Of a DNA stretch of 47,165 nucleotides, positions 19,721 through 29,297 are shown piece by piece. The position numbers and the translations under genes were made by a program. The notes under the pieces are model-generated. The model was not told the origin of the DNA and searched no databases. It saw nothing but the letters and a program-made list of their open reading frames with translations. This DNA is from Xenorhabdus hominickii. Lineage in GTDB: Bacteria; Pseudomonadota; Gammaproteobacteria; Enterobacterales; Enterobacteriaceae. Where the stretch lies: positions 125,214 to 172,378 of the forward strand of contig NZ_NJAI01000005.1 of NCBI RefSeq assembly GCF_002632725.1, given 5' to 3'. Each line of letters opens with the position of its first letter. The first letter of the stretch is position 1.

Positions 19721-19987
19721 ATTTTTCCTCGCTAGACGGTGCCAGACAAAGGCCCACCTTTCCAAAAAGTATGTTAATAGGAAATGATGCTTTTGAGTTT
19801 TATATCAATAGCTTTATATCAACAAATAGCGTGAAAGGACAACTCTGAACGAGATGAAATGACTCTATTTTGGTGTTGCCAAGAGACACAATGAAAAGCC
19901 ATTTGTATTTCTTGGCATCAACCTATGGGAAAGCAATAGAGTTAATTGAGGTAGTTACCCGCAATAATGGTGACTACGAAATAATAA
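19721..19987. other. Non-coding spacer between truD and the kinase remnant
   Basis: No recognisable gene or repeat. Together with the remnant it separates truD from surE, which are adjacent in E. coli. Confidence 0.35.
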
Positions 19988-21037
19988 CTACTCCGCAATA
20001 TCAGCCTCGTTATTTTGCTCCTGATTGATAATCTCCCTAACAACACTGGTTGCAAAACTACCTGATGGCAGAGAAAAATGGAGGGTCACAGTTTGATCAT
20101 CCAGCCATTCCCAACGCAGGTTAAGCGGCTTGATCAACATTGCCCGACGGGCGCTCTCTACACGCTCACGCTTAACTAATGACCAAAGCAATTCATAATC
20201 TTGCAAGTACTGCTGCTCAAAATCCAAAGCCTGATGCTGAGTGCCCAATGCCTTATCACCCGGCAAAGGAGCGGTTATCTGTAATTCCCCACCCATAACC
20301 CGTTGCTGCAATACATCCAGTTCAGATTCATCAGCCACAAACCAGCTTCCGCGTCCTGTTAGTTGTAACGCATCCCCATTTTGTACCTGCTGATGCTCAC
20401 CCCGCGCAATACGCAGGCTGGCAATGGCGTTAAACATGGCGCTACGGCAGGCAGAGAGGTAAAAGCTACGGCGGTTACGTTCTCTGACTTGGATTTCATT
20501 AGCAGCCCAAAGCTGTGCCTGAACCAGGTTTTGTCCACCACGACCAAAACGTTGCTCACCGAAGTAATTCGGCACACCAGTCTGTGTTATCTGTTGCAAA
20601 CGTTTTTCAACGGATGGGCGGTCAGATATTTCTCTTAATACCAGTGTAAAATCATTGCCTTTTAATGAACCAATCCGGAGTTTCCGTTTTTGGCGGGAAG
20701 TCGCCAGTACCTCACAACCCTCAAGCTGGAACGCCGTTAAATCAGGATCTTGTTTTCCCGGTAGGTGCAAACAAAACCACTGTTCCGTAACTGCATTTCG
20801 ATCTTTTAACCCCGCATAACTGACCGAGCGAGCAGGTATTTTGGCAAAACGAGCTAAATGATCTGCCACAAATTGGGTATTACACCCTGTTTTGCGGATA
20901 TGAATCATCAAATGTTCGCCTTCTCCATCAGGAGAAAATCCCAAATCTTCACGAACAATAAAGTCTTCTGGTGAGGCTTTGACAATACCTGTCGCTTCTG
21001 GTTGGCCATAAAGCCAGTGTAATTCACTCAATGTCAT
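19988..21037 (-). CDS. truD: tRNA pseudouridine(13) synthase TruD
   Basis: Makes pseudouridine at position 13 of tRNA-Glu. The catalytic Asp79 lies in [18 protein letters not shown]. The TRUD insertion domain contains [17 protein letters not shown]. It is 349 residues, the family size. It begins two bases after the ispF stop, so it belongs to the ispD-ispF-truD operon. Confidence 0.95.
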   Translation of the reverse strand: MTLSELHWLYGQPEATGIVKASPEDFIVREDLGFSPDGEGEHLMIHIRKTGCNTQFVADHLARFAKIPARSVSYAGLKDRNAVTEQWFCLHLPGKQDPDLTAFQLEGCEVLATSRQKRKLRIGSLKGNDFTLVLREISDRPSVEKRLQQITQTGVPNYFGEQRFGRGGQNLVQAQLWAANEIQVRERNRRSFYLSACRSAMFNAIASLRIARGEHQQVQNGDALQLTGRGSWFVADESELDVLQQRVMGGELQITAPLPGDKALGTQHQALDFEQQYLQDYELLWSLVKRERVESARRAMLIKPLNLRWEWLDDQTVTLHFSLPSGSFATSVVREIINQEQNNEADIAE

Positions 21038-21039
21038 GC

Positions 21040-21513
21040 TTATTCCTTTACCAGCAAAGCCACGGCTTCGCAGGCAATACCTTCTTTACGGCCAACAAAT
21101 CCCAGTTTTTCTGTGGTTGTTGCTTTAACATTAATATCGTCCATATGGCATTCAAGATCTTCTGCCAGATTGATCCGCATTTGGAGAATATGGGGCAACA
21201 TTTTCGGTGCCTGTGCAATGATGGTGATATCCAGATTGCCAATTCGATAATCCTTTGCACGAATCCGGCGATACGCTTCTTTCAACAACTCACGGCTATC
21301 CGCACCTTTAAAGGCAGGATCAGTATCGGGAAATAATTTACCGATATCGCCTAATGCCGCCGCACCCAATAAAGCATCAGTGACAGCATGCAAAGCAACG
21401 TCACCATCTGAATGGGCAATTAATCCCTGCTCATAAGGAATACGGACGCCTCCAATGATCAATGGCCCTTCTCCACCAAATTTATGCACATCAAAACCGT
21501 GTCCAATTCTCAT
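21040..21513 (-). CDS. ispF: 2-C-methyl-D-erythritol 2,4-cyclodiphosphate synthase
   Basis: Fifth step of the MEP isoprenoid pathway: closes CDP-ME-2-phosphate to MEcPP with loss of CMP. The zinc ligands are in [11 protein letters not shown] (Asp8, His10) and the family stretch [20 protein letters not shown] is intact. It is 157 residues. The start overlaps the ispD stop by 4 bases. Confidence 0.96.
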   Translation of the reverse strand: MRIGHGFDVHKFGGEGPLIIGGVRIPYEQGLIAHSDGDVALHAVTDALLGAAALGDIGKLFPDTDPAFKGADSRELLKEAYRRIRAKDYRIGNLDITIIAQAPKMLPHILQMRINLAEDLECHMDDINVKATTTEKLGFVGRKEGIACEAVALLVKE

Positions 21514-22319
21514 AAGATAGATTCCTTCGATTTTCGGGATAGGTAAAACTCAGCCAATGCCAAATCTTCGGGTTGGGTCACTTTAATATTGTCCGCCCGT
21601 CCATTGACCAGTACGGGTTGGTAACCACAATACTCTAGCGCTGAAGACTCGTCGGTGATGCATGCTTTTTCTGCCAGTGATTTCATTAAGCAATCACGCA
21701 ATAGCTGTAAAGGGAATAACTGTGGGGTCAAAGCGTGCCAAAGTCCTTTACGATCAACGGTATGATCAATGACGGTATGGTTAAGCGTGGCGGATTTTTC
21801 TACTAATGGCGATCCCATACGTTTCATGGTATCCCTCACGGGGGAGGCTAAAAGGCCACCACACACTTCTGGCGATTCCAAGCTGTAATCAATCAGCCGT
21901 AGCAGGTTCTCAAGGTCATCCCTATGCAAACAAGGTCGGGCGGCATCATGTACCAAGACCCAAACAGCTCTGTCTGTCGGTAAACTCGCCAAATAGTTTA
22001 GTCCGGCCAGGACAGATTCAGCGCGCTCCTCTCCGCCAACCACAGTGGTAATCCGTAGATCAGAAGCAATGGCAAGCTGTCTAAAATGCGTATCAGCAGG
22101 ATTAAGCGCAACAATGATGCGCTCAATACGGGGATGTTCAAGCAATGCTGACAAGGTATGGTCAAGGATGGTCTTTCCGGCAATCTGAAGATACTGTTTT
22201 GGGCAGTCTGATTTCATCCGGCTACCAATGCCCGCAGCAGGGATCAATGCGACTATTTCAGTAAAAGCGTTTTCTGTAAAAAAACGGCCAGCAAGCGCAT
22301 CAGGCATGGAATTATTCAT
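21510..22319 (-). CDS. ispD: 2-C-methyl-D-erythritol 4-phosphate cytidylyltransferase
   Basis: Third MEP-pathway step: makes CDP-ME from CTP and MEP. The nucleotide-binding signature is [20 protein letters not shown], with [11 protein letters not shown] and [12 protein letters not shown] further on. At 269 residues it is longer than E. coli IspD (236), owing to about 20 extra N-terminal residues before the signature. A start at 22307 (MPDALAG) would shorten it slightly, and neither start has a strong ribosome site. It follows ftsB by 8 bases. Confidence 0.94.
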   Translation of the reverse strand: MNNSMPDALAGRFFTENAFTEIVALIPAAGIGSRMKSDCPKQYLQIAGKTILDHTLSALLEHPRIERIIVALNPADTHFRQLAIASDLRITTVVGGEERAESVLAGLNYLASLPTDRAVWVLVHDAARPCLHRDDLENLLRLIDYSLESPEVCGGLLASPVRDTMKRMGSPLVEKSATLNHTVIDHTVDRKGLWHALTPQLFPLQLLRDCLMKSLAEKACITDESSALEYCGYQPVLVNGRADNIKVTQPEDLALAEFYLSRKSKESIL

Positions 22320-22327
22320 TTCGATTA

Positions 22328-22645
22328 TTATTTACTGTTCTGATTCAAGGATGGTTGTGCATTTTGTTTCGAATTATCTGGCACCATACGGTAAAAGGAT
22401 TCTCCCGGCTTAATCATGCCCAATTCATCACGGGCACGTTCTTCGATCGCCTCCTGTCCTCCTTTCAGATCTTTGATTTCAGCAAATAGCTGGTCATTAC
22501 GTGCTTTAAGCGTAAAGTTGTCGATTTCTTGCTTATCGACCTCTGTTTTAACCCGCATATAATCATGAATACCATTTTTGCCGAACCACAGCGAATACTG
22601 TAACCAGCCAAGTAGAACCAACAATAGTAGCGTTAGTTTGCCCAT
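22328..22645 (-). CDS. ftsB: Cell division protein FtsB
   Basis: Bitopic divisome protein that complexes with FtsL and FtsQ. One transmembrane segment spans residues 4-20 ([19 protein letters not shown]), followed by a coiled coil ([20 protein letters not shown]) and the conserved [19 protein letters not shown]. It is 105 residues, with the usual place directly before ispD. Confidence 0.94.
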   Translation of the reverse strand: MGKLTLLLLVLLGWLQYSLWFGKNGIHDYMRVKTEVDKQEIDNFTLKARNDQLFAEIKDLKGGQEAIEERARDELGMIKPGESFYRMVPDNSKQNAQPSLNQNSK

Positions 22646-22827
22646 CTCCGCCCCCTGAAAAACCCGCTAATCATCCCACAACTGAAAGCATGACGCCACT
22701 ATCACAATACATGAATCACAAAACATGATTGCAAGACGTAATGGATACGCATCGAATTAAGTGAGTGTAGAAACACATTATTCCACTCGCAATAGTGTGT
22801 TTCATGGATGTTTCGTTGGAATAATAA

Positions 22828-23481
22828 TTAAGCAGGCAGGATACCGTAGTTTTTCAGTACAAAAAGTAATTTTTCAATTGATAATTCTACGGATTGTGCT
22901 CCATCTAAATAAATATCGGGATGTTCTGGCGTTTCATAGGCGGCATCAATTCCTGTGAAATGAGGCAATTCTCCCGCTCGCGCTTTTTTATATAAGCCTT
23001 TAGGGTCACGAGCTTCACACACCGCCAATGGAGTATCGACGTGTACTTCAATAAACTGCCCCGATGCCATAAGTTCACGTACTTTTTGTCGTTCTGCTCT
23101 ATTGGGAGAAATAAATGCGGTCAGTACCACCAGCCCGGCATCAACCATTAATTTTGAGACTTCTCCTACTCGCCGGATATTTTCTTGTCTATCGATTTCA
23201 GTAAATCCCAAATCACTGCACAGGCCATGGCGTAAATTATCACCATCCAGTAAGTAGGTTTTAATTCCTCGCGAAAATAATACCTGCTCTAATGCCCCTG
23301 CAAGAGTGGATTTTCCTGATCCCGATAACCCCGTAAACCAAATCACTAATGCAGGATGTCCATTCGCTGTTTCTCGCTGTTTTCTGTCCAATACATGTGA
23401 GTGCCAGACAATGTTATTAGCGGCATGATTAGAAATATTGCCAGGATCGTCGGAAGAAACTGAATTTTTAATTTGAGACAC
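22828..23481 (-). CDS. cysC: Adenylylsulfate kinase CysC
   Basis: Phosphorylates APS to PAPS in sulfate assimilation. Walker A is [17 protein letters not shown]. The APS-kinase signature follows as [17 protein letters not shown], then [14 protein letters not shown]. It is 217 residues. Translation starts at a GTG immediately after the cysN stop (TAAGTG), with GGAGGA upstream inside cysN, implying translational coupling. Confidence 0.95.
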   Translation of the reverse strand: MSQIKNSVSSDDPGNISNHAANNIVWHSHVLDRKQRETANGHPALVIWFTGLSGSGKSTLAGALEQVLFSRGIKTYLLDGDNLRHGLCSDLGFTEIDRQENIRRVGEVSKLMVDAGLVVLTAFISPNRAERQKVRELMASGQFIEVHVDTPLAVCEARDPKGLYKKARAGELPHFTGIDAAYETPEHPDIYLDGAQSVELSIEKLLFVLKNYGILPA

Positions 23482-24924
23482 TTATTTTCCTCCCAGTAAG
23501 TCACGTACTCCCCAGTGAGGGAAATGACGACGAACTAACTGATTGAGTTCTAATTCAAACTCACTGTATTCTTTCGGCTCCTCGTAAACATCAGTTTGAA
23601 TTTCACGGACTAGACCCGCACCTACCGTGACATTCGTCAAACGATCAATCAGAATGATGCCGCCGATATCCACATTTTTCCGGTAATTATCGAGTAATAA
23701 CGGCTCATCAAATGAAAATTCCACCAGCCCAATTCCATTCAATAGCAATTCAACCGCAACTTTCTGAGTCAGGTTAGTAATATCCACCTGATATTGGACA
23801 TTATCAACTTTGGCACGGCTTTTTTTGCCCGCGACTTTGATATCCACACTTTGCCCTTGAACCAGCGGTTTTTCTGACATCCATACGACATCTACCAAAG
23901 CATGGCGTGCTACCGTCATTTGATCTTCGACGGCAATCAATAGATCACCTCGACTGATATCAATATCATCTTTTAGTACAACAGTGATGGCTTCTCCAGA
24001 TACGGCAAAGGGCAGATTACCGTCAAAAGTGACAATCTTCTCCACGGTGGAAACGACACCTGATGGCATAACTTTGATTTTCTGGCCTTGGCGTAAAACC
24101 CCTGACGACAAAGTACCACTGTATCCACGAAAATCGAGATCAGGGCGGTTAACATACTGCACAGGAAAACGTAGGGGCTGTTCCGATGCTTTTGTCTGTA
24201 CATCCACAGTCTCAAGAAATTCCAGTAAAGTTTTTCCCGTATACCATGTCATTTTTTCGCTGTGAGTGGCAATGTTATCGCCCTCCAGTGCTGAGACCGG
24301 AACGAAATAAATGTCCAAGTTGGCAGGTAATTGAGCAGCGAAATCCAAATAATCCTGTTTGATCTGCTCAAATATATTTTGTTGATAGTCGAGCAAATCC
24401 ATTTTGTTCACTGCTACGACTAAATGGCGAATCCCCAACAAGGTACTGATAAAACTATGCCGACGCGTTTGTTCTTGAACGCCTTTTCGTGCATCAATCA
24501 ACAAAATGGAGAGATCACTGGTTGAAGCACCCGTTGCCATATTGCGGGTATATTGTTCATGCCCCGGTGTATCTGCAATGATAAATTTGCGTTTTTCTGT
24601 GGAGAAGTAACGGTATGCAACGTCAATGGTGATGCCTTGTTCCCGTTCGGCAGCTAATCCATCAACCAATAATGCCAAATCCAGTTTTTCGCCCTGAGTC
24701 CCAATCCGCTTGCTGTCGCTTTGCAATGTCGCAAGCTGATCTTCATAAATCTGACGGGTATCATGTAACAAACGACCAATTAGTGTACTTTTGCCATCAT
24801 CCACGCTGCCGCAGGTTAAAAAGCGCAGTAATCCCTTTTCCTGCTGCGCCCGCAGATAGGCTTCAACGCCACCTTGCTGTTTGATTTGGCTAGCGATAAT
24901 TTCATTGTGTGCAACTGCTGGCAT
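23482..24924 (-). CDS. cysN: Sulfate adenylyltransferase subunit 1 (GTPase) CysN
   Basis: GTPase subunit of ATP sulfurylase that drives APS formation with CysD. The EF-Tu-like G domain contains [35 protein letters not shown] and VNKMDLLDY, and two beta-barrel domains follow. It is 480 residues. It stands between cysD (11-base gap) and cysC (no gap) in a cysG-cysD-cysN-cysC operon, likely under CysB control. Confidence 0.96.
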   Translation of the reverse strand: MPAVAHNEIIASQIKQQGGVEAYLRAQQEKGLLRFLTCGSVDDGKSTLIGRLLHDTRQIYEDQLATLQSDSKRIGTQGEKLDLALLVDGLAAEREQGITIDVAYRYFSTEKRKFIIADTPGHEQYTRNMATGASTSDLSILLIDARKGVQEQTRRHSFISTLLGIRHLVVAVNKMDLLDYQQNIFEQIKQDYLDFAAQLPANLDIYFVPVSALEGDNIATHSEKMTWYTGKTLLEFLETVDVQTKASEQPLRFPVQYVNRPDLDFRGYSGTLSSGVLRQGQKIKVMPSGVVSTVEKIVTFDGNLPFAVSGEAITVVLKDDIDISRGDLLIAVEDQMTVARHALVDVVWMSEKPLVQGQSVDIKVAGKKSRAKVDNVQYQVDITNLTQKVAVELLLNGIGLVEFSFDEPLLLDNYRKNVDIGGIILIDRLTNVTVGAGLVREIQTDVYEEPKEYSEFELELNQLVRRHFPHWGVRDLLGGK

Positions 24925-24935
24925 ATCTGGACTCC

Positions 24936-25844
24936 TTAAAAATAACCCTGACGTTTTTTCAGTTCCATCGAACCAGATTGATCACTGTCAATCAGCCGCC
25001 CCTGCCGCTCACTGGTTGTCGATATCAACATTTCTTCTATGATTTCCGGCAGCGATTCGGCTTCCGATTCCACCGCACCTGTCAGCGGCCAGCAGCCAAG
25101 TGTTCTGAAGCGTACTTTGCGCTGACTAATAACTTCTCCGGATTTCAGGTTGATTCGATCATCATCAACCATAATCAACGCCCCTTCTCGCTGAATAACA
25201 GGGCGCGGTTTGGCAAAATACAGAGGAACAATTTCGATTTGTTCCAGATAAATGTATTGCCAGATATCCAATTCAGTCCAATTAGATAACGGGAAGACCC
25301 GGATGCTTTCCCCTTTGTTGATCTGGCCGTTATAGTTGCGCCAGAGCTCCGGGCGCTGATTTTTAGGATCCCAGCGGTGGGAACGGTCACGAAATGAGTA
25401 GATACGTTCTTTAGCCCGCGATTTTTCTTCATCGCGCCTCGCGCCACCAAACGCGGCATCAAAGCCGTATTTATCCAGCGCCTGTTTCAGCCCTTCCGTT
25501 TTCATGATGTCAGTATGCTTTGCACTACCGTGAATAAACGGGTTAATTCCCAGTACTTCACCTTGGGGATTACGATAAGTCAACAATTCAAAACCGTATT
25601 TTTCCGCTGTGCGATCACGGAAGTCGTACATATCCCGAAATTTCCATCCCGTATCAACATGTAATAAAGGAAAAGGCAATTTCCCCGGATAAAATGCCTT
25701 ACGTGCGAGATGCAGCATCACCGAGGAATCTTTACCAATGGAATAAAGCATTACTGGATTAGCAAATTCAGCAGCCACTTCACGAATGATATGGATGCTT
25801 TCAGCTTCAAGTTGCTGCAAATGGGTCAGTCTTTTTTCGTCCAT
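24936..25844 (-). CDS. cysD: Sulfate adenylyltransferase subunit 2 CysD
   Basis: Catalytic ATP sulfurylase subunit of the PP-loop superfamily: sulfate plus ATP to APS. The PP-loop is [36 protein letters not shown] and [16 protein letters not shown] follow. It is 302 residues, as in E. coli. It starts ten bases after the cysG stop. Confidence 0.96.
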   Translation of the reverse strand: MDEKRLTHLQQLEAESIHIIREVAAEFANPVMLYSIGKDSSVMLHLARKAFYPGKLPFPLLHVDTGWKFRDMYDFRDRTAEKYGFELLTYRNPQGEVLGINPFIHGSAKHTDIMKTEGLKQALDKYGFDAAFGGARRDEEKSRAKERIYSFRDRSHRWDPKNQRPELWRNYNGQINKGESIRVFPLSNWTELDIWQYIYLEQIEIVPLYFAKPRPVIQREGALIMVDDDRINLKSGEVISQRKVRFRTLGCWPLTGAVESEAESLPEIIEEMLISTTSERQGRLIDSDQSGSMELKKRQGYF

Positions 25845-25854
25845 TGATAGATCC

Positions 25855-27297
25855 TTAGTCTAAGTCAATAACAGAATGGCGGTTTATGTGGGCGACAGAC
25901 TGTGTTTGATCAATTGACTGCGCTTGATGCCCGAACCATGCTATTTGGTGGTGGAGTTGAGCCACCTCTCCCACCACCAATAATGCGGGCGATGGTGCGT
26001 TCTGTGCCAACCGTTCGAGTTCAGACAATGTTCCGGTCAACACTTGCTGTTCAGGTCGAGTGCCACAGCCAATGACCGCAACAGGGGTATTGGCATCTCT
26101 CCCATGTGAAATGAGTTTCTGGCTAATCAGGGCTGACTTTATGACGCCCATATAAATTGCCAGTGTTTGATTACCTCTCGCCAATGCCGGCCAATCCAGA
26201 TCATTGCCATTTTCATGGCAGTGGCCTGTAATAAAAGTGACGCTTTGCGAATGTTCTCTGTGAGTCAATGGGATACCTGCATAAGCCGATGCGCCCACTG
26301 CCGCTGTAATGCCGGGTACAACCTGAAAAGGAATACCTGCCGCTGCGGCAATTTGTAATTCTTCTCCACCACGACCGAAGATAAATGGATCGCCGCCTTT
26401 TAAGCGAACCACTTTTTTCCCCTGATTCGCCAGTTTGATGATAAGCGTGTTAGTTTCTTCCTGTGCAACTGAGTGATTTCCCGCTCTTTTTCCAACGCAG
26501 ATCTTGTCTGCATCACGGCGCACTAATTCCAAAATTTCCGCACTAACCAGATGATCATACAGTACGACATCAGCCTGCTGGATCACCTGCAATCCCTTTA
26601 AGGTCAGCAGTCCCGGATCACCCGGCCCCGCCCCAACCAATGCCAACTCGCCTTGACGGTGTTCTTGGATATGGAGCAACTCCTGCTCTAGCTGCTCTTC
26701 TGCTTGTTTAAGTTGCCCGTTCGCGATCAGAGTGGAAAAACGTCCATTAAATGCTTTTTCCCAAAAGTGGCGCCGTTGACGCATGGAAGTAAGGTGCTGT
26801 TTCACACGTCCACGCCAGCCCCCCGCAATTTTTGCCATTGTGCCAAGATGAAATGGCAACAAAGACTCCAGTTTTTCTCGCAGTGATTTGGTCAATACAG
26901 GGGCTTTTCCTGCCGATGAGATCGCAACCATAATCGGAGAACGATCAATAATTGAGGGAAAAATAGCAGAACAAAGTGGCTGATTATCGACGACATTCAC
27001 CAAAATAGAACGATTATTGGCTTCTGTAAAAATATATTCGTTGAGAATAGAATCGTCAGTCGCTGCAATCACCAAAAATACGCCAGCAAGATATTCTGGT
27101 TTAAACGTTCCCTGTAACCACTCAAACTCGCCCTTTTGATAGCGTTGTTGCAATTCAAGATGCAGTTCAGGCGCCACAATCTTTAGCTTGGCACCTGTAC
27201 GCAACAATAAGCTCGACTTGCGGGAGGCGATTTCTCCGCCGCCCACCAGCAGTACAGATCGGGCTTTGAGCTCAACAAATAAGGGTAAATAGTCCAC
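25855..27297 (-). CDS. cysG: Siroheme synthase CysG
   Basis: Trifunctional enzyme that turns uroporphyrinogen III into siroheme for sulfite reductase. The N-terminal NAD-binding dehydrogenase/ferrochelatase domain has [18 protein letters not shown]. The C-terminal SUMT half (from about residue 215) has [36 protein letters not shown] and [20 protein letters not shown]. It is 480 residues. It heads the cysGDNC operon. In relatives it directly follows cysH; here an accessory island separates them. Confidence 0.95.
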   Translation of the reverse strand: MDYLPLFVELKARSVLLVGGGEIASRKSSLLLRTGAKLKIVAPELHLELQQRYQKGEFEWLQGTFKPEYLAGVFLVIAATDDSILNEYIFTEANNRSILVNVVDNQPLCSAIFPSIIDRSPIMVAISSAGKAPVLTKSLREKLESLLPFHLGTMAKIAGGWRGRVKQHLTSMRQRRHFWEKAFNGRFSTLIANGQLKQAEEQLEQELLHIQEHRQGELALVGAGPGDPGLLTLKGLQVIQQADVVLYDHLVSAEILELVRRDADKICVGKRAGNHSVAQEETNTLIIKLANQGKKVVRLKGGDPFIFGRGGEELQIAAAAGIPFQVVPGITAAVGASAYAGIPLTHREHSQSVTFITGHCHENGNDLDWPALARGNQTLAIYMGVIKSALISQKLISHGRDANTPVAVIGCGTRPEQQVLTGTLSELERLAQNAPSPALLVVGEVAQLHHQIAWFGHQAQSIDQTQSVAHINRHSVIDLD

Positions 27298-27329
27298 GGT
27301 GGCAGATCATCCAGTGTAAAAGCTGTACG

Positions 27330-27396
27330 TGTTCCCTTCATCTTTCACATTGCAGTTTTGTTGTCTGTGCTGCAATTTGAAATTTATTGGGTATAC
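27330..27396. repeat. Dispersed intergenic repeat copy upstream of cysG
   Basis: Reads CCCTTCATCTTTCACATTGC, then GCTGCAATTTGAAATTTATT and GGGTATAC. It belongs to the host repeat family and marks the likely last host sequence before the accessory island. Confidence 0.6.
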
Positions 27397-27494
27397 AACC
27401 TATTAATTATTATGAGTACTAGATAATGAATATATGAGGCCACGATCAGGTTATGAAATGACAAAAAGGAATTATTTGTTCCTGAATCGCATAA

Positions 27495-27625
27495 GGTGAC
27501 TGCTCCCCGCCCTCCGGGCGAGTCTTCCTACGTCAAAGATCGCTGCTTATTCATGACAAGTCTTACGCTGGCTTTCATGGTCAGAGACGGGTTGTTATGG
27601 TCGTGAGAAGACTCGGTGCAGTATA
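27495..27625 (-). mobile_element. Possible 3' end of an IS200/IS605-type tnpB with its terminal hairpin
   Basis: On the minus strand an open tail (VYCTESSHDHNNPSLTMKAS then VRLVMNKQRSLT) ends at TAG 27528-27530. It is followed at once by a GC-rich hairpin (CTCGCCC-GGA-GGGCGGG, about 27502-27525). A short C-terminal tail with a GC-rich hairpin just beyond the stop is how tnpB right ends look. The bulk of the gene is absent. It lies exactly at the left edge of the accessory island. Assigned from layout and memory, not from a conserved domain. Confidence 0.4.
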
Positions 27626-27635
27626 CAGATGGGGA

Positions 27636-28295
27636 TCAACGTCCTAGAGCTTCCACACGCAAACCTGCTGCTCGCCATCCTGGTAATCCATCTCCAAGGC
27701 GTAGTGCTTTGAATCCTTTGGATCGCAGTAATGAAACAGCCTGAATAGAGAGCACACAATATCGTCCACCACAATAGGCGAGGATATCCTGATTACGAGG
27801 CAGCTCTTCAAGGTGGTGTCCGAGCACTTCTGTTGGGATGTTAATAGCTCCCGGAATATGTCCTGCCGCATAATCCTCTTCCGAGCGCACGTCCAGCAGT
27901 AGTACACCTTCCTCCTGCCTGCGGAGCAGTTCTTCAATAGAGACACCTTCTAAATGTCCTGGATGATGAATGCTGTCGGAAACGACACGCTGAATCTCGG
28001 TTTGCTGATAAGCAAGATAGTCTCGTAACGCGCTCAGTATATTTGCAACTGGACCATCACCAATCCGATACAGGACATGCTTGCCTTCGCGGCGGGTTTG
28101 GACGAATCCAGCACGTCGCAATTGCTGCAAATGTTGTGAAGTATTGGTGATAGAGAGACCCGATATTTCTGCCAAATGTTCTACCGAGCTTTCGTGTCGA
28201 AAGATTGCCTCAAGCAAGGTCAATCGATGTGAATGCCCAAGTGTCTTGGCGAAATCCGCCATTTCGCTAATAGCATAGGTGGTGTGATTATTCAT
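27636..28295 (-). CDS. ArsR-family regulator fused to a rhodanese domain
   Basis: A 219-residue two-domain protein. The N-terminal ArsR-type winged HTH covers about 10-85 (HLAEISGLSITNTSQHLQQL, then FVQTRREGKHVLYRIG). The C-terminal rhodanese domain covers about 115-215 (VLLLDVRSEEDYAAGHIPGA), with the catalytic Cys in the loop AYCGGRYC. Such fusions usually sense sulfane sulfur, oxidants or metals. It is divergent from the biosynthetic cluster and has a perfect palindrome 44 bases upstream, so it may repress itself, the cluster, or both. It could also be an independent passenger. Confidence 0.88.
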   Translation of the reverse strand: MNNHTTYAISEMADFAKTLGHSHRLTLLEAIFRHESSVEHLAEISGLSITNTSQHLQQLRRAGFVQTRREGKHVLYRIGDGPVANILSALRDYLAYQQTEIQRVVSDSIHHPGHLEGVSIEELLRRQEEGVLLLDVRSEEDYAAGHIPGAINIPTEVLGHHLEELPRNQDILAYCGGRYCVLSIQAVSLLRSKGFKALRLGDGLPGWRAAGLRVEALGR

Positions 28296-28338
28296 TTTTA
28301 TATAATAACAGCTTAAAACCTAAATATTTGCGACATAG

Positions 28339-28365
28339 ATTACATAATTCGTCTAATTATGTAAT
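28339..28365. promoter_or_regulatory. Perfect palindromic operator in the divergent promoter region
   Basis: ATTACATAATT (28339-28349), a 5-base spacer and AATTATGTAAT (28355-28365) form an exact inverted repeat, the size of an ArsR-family site. It lies 44 bases from the ArsR-rhodanese start, between it and the GTP cyclohydrolase gene. A weaker inverted repeat (AATCCATTCATT / AATGATGGATT) follows at about 28367-28394. Confidence 0.6.
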
Positions 28366-28394
28366 TAATCCATTCATTTATGGAATGATGGATT

Positions 28395-28649
28395 TATAAA
28401 ATAAAATGACCACAAACTGGGCAAGTTCACGCATACGCCATACGGAATTCAATGGTCATAGAAGGTTCTGCTTGATGTCTGATTTCGACTCAACTGTAAT
28501 TTTCATTTTGCCGAAAAGATGCCGTTCCTGTTGTTTGCACTGGCAAGTTGCTGGCCTTTTGCGAAGCTGTTTCTACGATGGGCGAGTAATTTATCGATTG
28601 CCAACTAATGTGGCCAAACAAAATACTGATTAACTGCGAGAAATACAGA
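28395..28649. other. Presumed promoter region of the azapteridine-like cluster
   Basis: No gene recognised; short frames on both strands (28406-28633 plus, 28490-28717 minus) lack family features. The cluster promoter must lie here or under the palindrome at 28339. I cannot fix -35/-10 boxes. Confidence 0.35.
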
Positions 28650-29297
28650 ATGAATAAAGCTCGAATAACCTCAACAACAGTGAGCGCATCTGTTCGGACC
28701 CGTGTCAAAGTTCCCATACATCTTCGTAGCAGTCACCAGAGGTTTGAAGCCGAGATGGTAACGTTCTCTGGTCTTTGCGACACTGGAGAACATCTTGCAA
28801 TCGTTTTTGAACCGCTCAGCAGCTCACCGCATGTTCGTGTGCATTCCGAATGCCTAACAGGTGATGTGTTCGGTTCTGCGCTTTGTGACTGCGGCGAGCA
28901 GCTCGACGAAGCGATTACCATGCTCGGTAAGCTTGGTGGCATCCTGCTCTATCTACGCCAAGAAGGTCGCGGTATCGGATTGTACAACAAACTTGACGCG
29001 TATGACTTGCAGATTTCACAAGGCCTCGATACGTACGCTGCAAACCAAGCGATCAATTTTCCTGAAGACATGCGTGATTTTCGCGTAGCCGCAGAGATGC
29101 TGCAGGCACTTGGTATTTTCGAGATATCCCTTGTTACTAATAATCCGGACAAGATTTCGCAGCTCGAGAGAAGCGGGATTAGTGTCAAGCACGTGTTACA
29201 GACCGGAGTGTTCGTCAATAGTACGAATCACCGCTATTTGCGCACGAAGATCGACAAACACCATCACACCATAAACCTTGGCGAGGAACTCCAATGA
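28650..29297 (+). CDS. GTP cyclohydrolase II, ToxB-like
   Basis: Opens the imidazole ring of GTP to give 2,5-diamino-6-ribosylaminopyrimidinone phosphate. From the ATG at 28650 (GAGA eight bases upstream) it is 215 residues. Zinc ligands are Cys68, Cys79 and Cys81 (HSECLTGDVFGSALCDCGEQ). The catalytic RQEGRGIGL is at 103-111, with the RibA-like DTYAANQAI and VTNNPDKI following. It lacks a RibB half. Being first in a cluster with WD40, methyltransferase and FGE-like genes, it fits ToxB of toxoflavin biosynthesis rather than riboflavin RibA. The WD40 gene overlaps its last 4 bases. Confidence 0.92.
   Translation: MNKARITSTTVSASVRTRVKVPIHLRSSHQRFEAEMVTFSGLCDTGEHLAIVFEPLSSSPHVRVHSECLTGDVFGSALCDCGEQLDEAITMLGKLGGILLYLRQEGRGIGLYNKLDAYDLQISQGLDTYAANQAINFPEDMRDFRVAAEMLQALGIFEISLVTNNPDKISQLERSGISVKHVLQTGVFVNSTNHRYLRTKIDKHHHTINLGEELQ

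Noticed and set aside
28406..28633. 75-codon frame in the cluster promoter region
   Set aside because: No ribosome site, no family resemblance, overlaps an equally featureless frame on the other strand.
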